DNA from: Flavobacterium fluvii | Lineage (GTDB): Bacteria; Bacteroidota; Bacteroidia; Flavobacteriales; Flavobacteriaceae | Assembly (NCBI RefSeq): GCF_900129545.1 | Contig: NZ_FQWB01000002.1 | Coordinates: 248,001 to 312,000, forward strand | Direction: 5' to 3' | Length of the DNA stretch: 64,000 nt | Part shown: piece by piece, positions 64,000-64,000 of the stretch | Position numbering within the stretch: position 1 is the first letter of the stretch | Layout of the letters: every line of letters starts with the position of its first letter | Translations under genes and position numbers: made by a program | Notes under the pieces: generated by a model | Told to the model about the DNA's origin: nothing | What the model saw: only the letters and a program-made list of their open reading frames with translations | Databases searched by the model: none

Positions 64000-64000
64000 C

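Noticed and set aside
1..64000. CRISPR arrays, transposases, integrases and phage genes
   Set aside because: None seen. The only short repeats are the intergenic hairpin elements and the coding repeats in the T9SS lyase.

Overview
The window reads as a chromosomal segment of a Bacteroidota bacterium, most likely Flavobacterium or a close relative. Evidence: low G+C, A-rich start regions without clear Shine-Dalgarno sites, Bacteroidota-type promoters (TTTG, about 19 bp, TAnnTTTG), a type IX secretion (T9SS) C-terminal domain, a SusC/SusD pair, a one-protein hybrid two-component regulator, and dispersed intergenic repeats of a flavobacterial kind. About 50 kb is a large polysaccharide utilization locus (PUL). 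The last 14 kb is ordinary chromosome with several conserved but poorly understood gene sets.

Layout. (1) 1-1216: 3' part of a sulfatase, then a REP-like hairpin. (2) 1325-19483, minus strand: a pectin/uronate arm in three units. Unit one is a two-domain SGNH esterase, a GH2, a tandem CE12 esterase and a PL9 lyase (15268 down to 8155). Unit two is a GH2, a GH115 and a Tat-type SGNH hydrolase (7593 down to 1325), preceded by a decayed SDR start. Unit three is lacI-kduI-DUF4861-kduD (19483 down to 15509), the intracellular route for unsaturated uronates. (3) 20101-26575, plus strand: a 1757-residue T9SS-exported PL8-type lyase and a HEIGH metallopeptidase lipoprotein. (4) 26734-30783, minus: the hybrid sensor/AraC regulator. 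(5) 31116-49946, plus: beta-helix protein, sulfatase, SusC, SusD, GH88, second beta-helix protein, SASA acetylesterase, alpha/beta esterase, five-bladed propeller hydrolase, a second PL8 of the AC/hyaluronate type, and an SGNH hydrolase. (6) 50194-64000: tRNA-Tyr, an interrupted TlpA-like gene, small conserved genes, a VWA/MoxR pair, a 2OG-Fe(II) dioxygenase, and a minus-strand operon of DUF2126, ATP-grasp/alpha-E, transglutaminase and a protein-glutaminase-like enzyme.

How it works together (inference). Surface lyases cut an acetylated, sulfated, uronate-containing polymer. Esterases and sulfatases strip substituents. SusCD imports the oligomers. GH88, GH115 and the GH2 enzymes finish them in the periplasm, and KduI/KduD handle the released unsaturated uronate. 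PL9 and CE12 point to pectin (rhamnogalacturonan/homogalacturonan). The two PL8 enzymes, GH88 and the sulfatases look more like glycosaminoglycan or sulfated glucuronan chemistry. The locus may therefore serve two substrates or one unusual polymer.

The most informative new signal is regulatory. The promoters of the T9SS PL8 gene, the first beta-helix gene and susC share one geometry: two direct repeats of about AAAAAGGAA with a 21-bp period, 19 bp, then a TAnnTTTG-like -7 box. Two of the three carry a LacI-type palindrome exactly 15 bp further down, and the same palindrome lies in front of lacI itself. The hybrid regulator and LacI therefore probably act on the same promoters.
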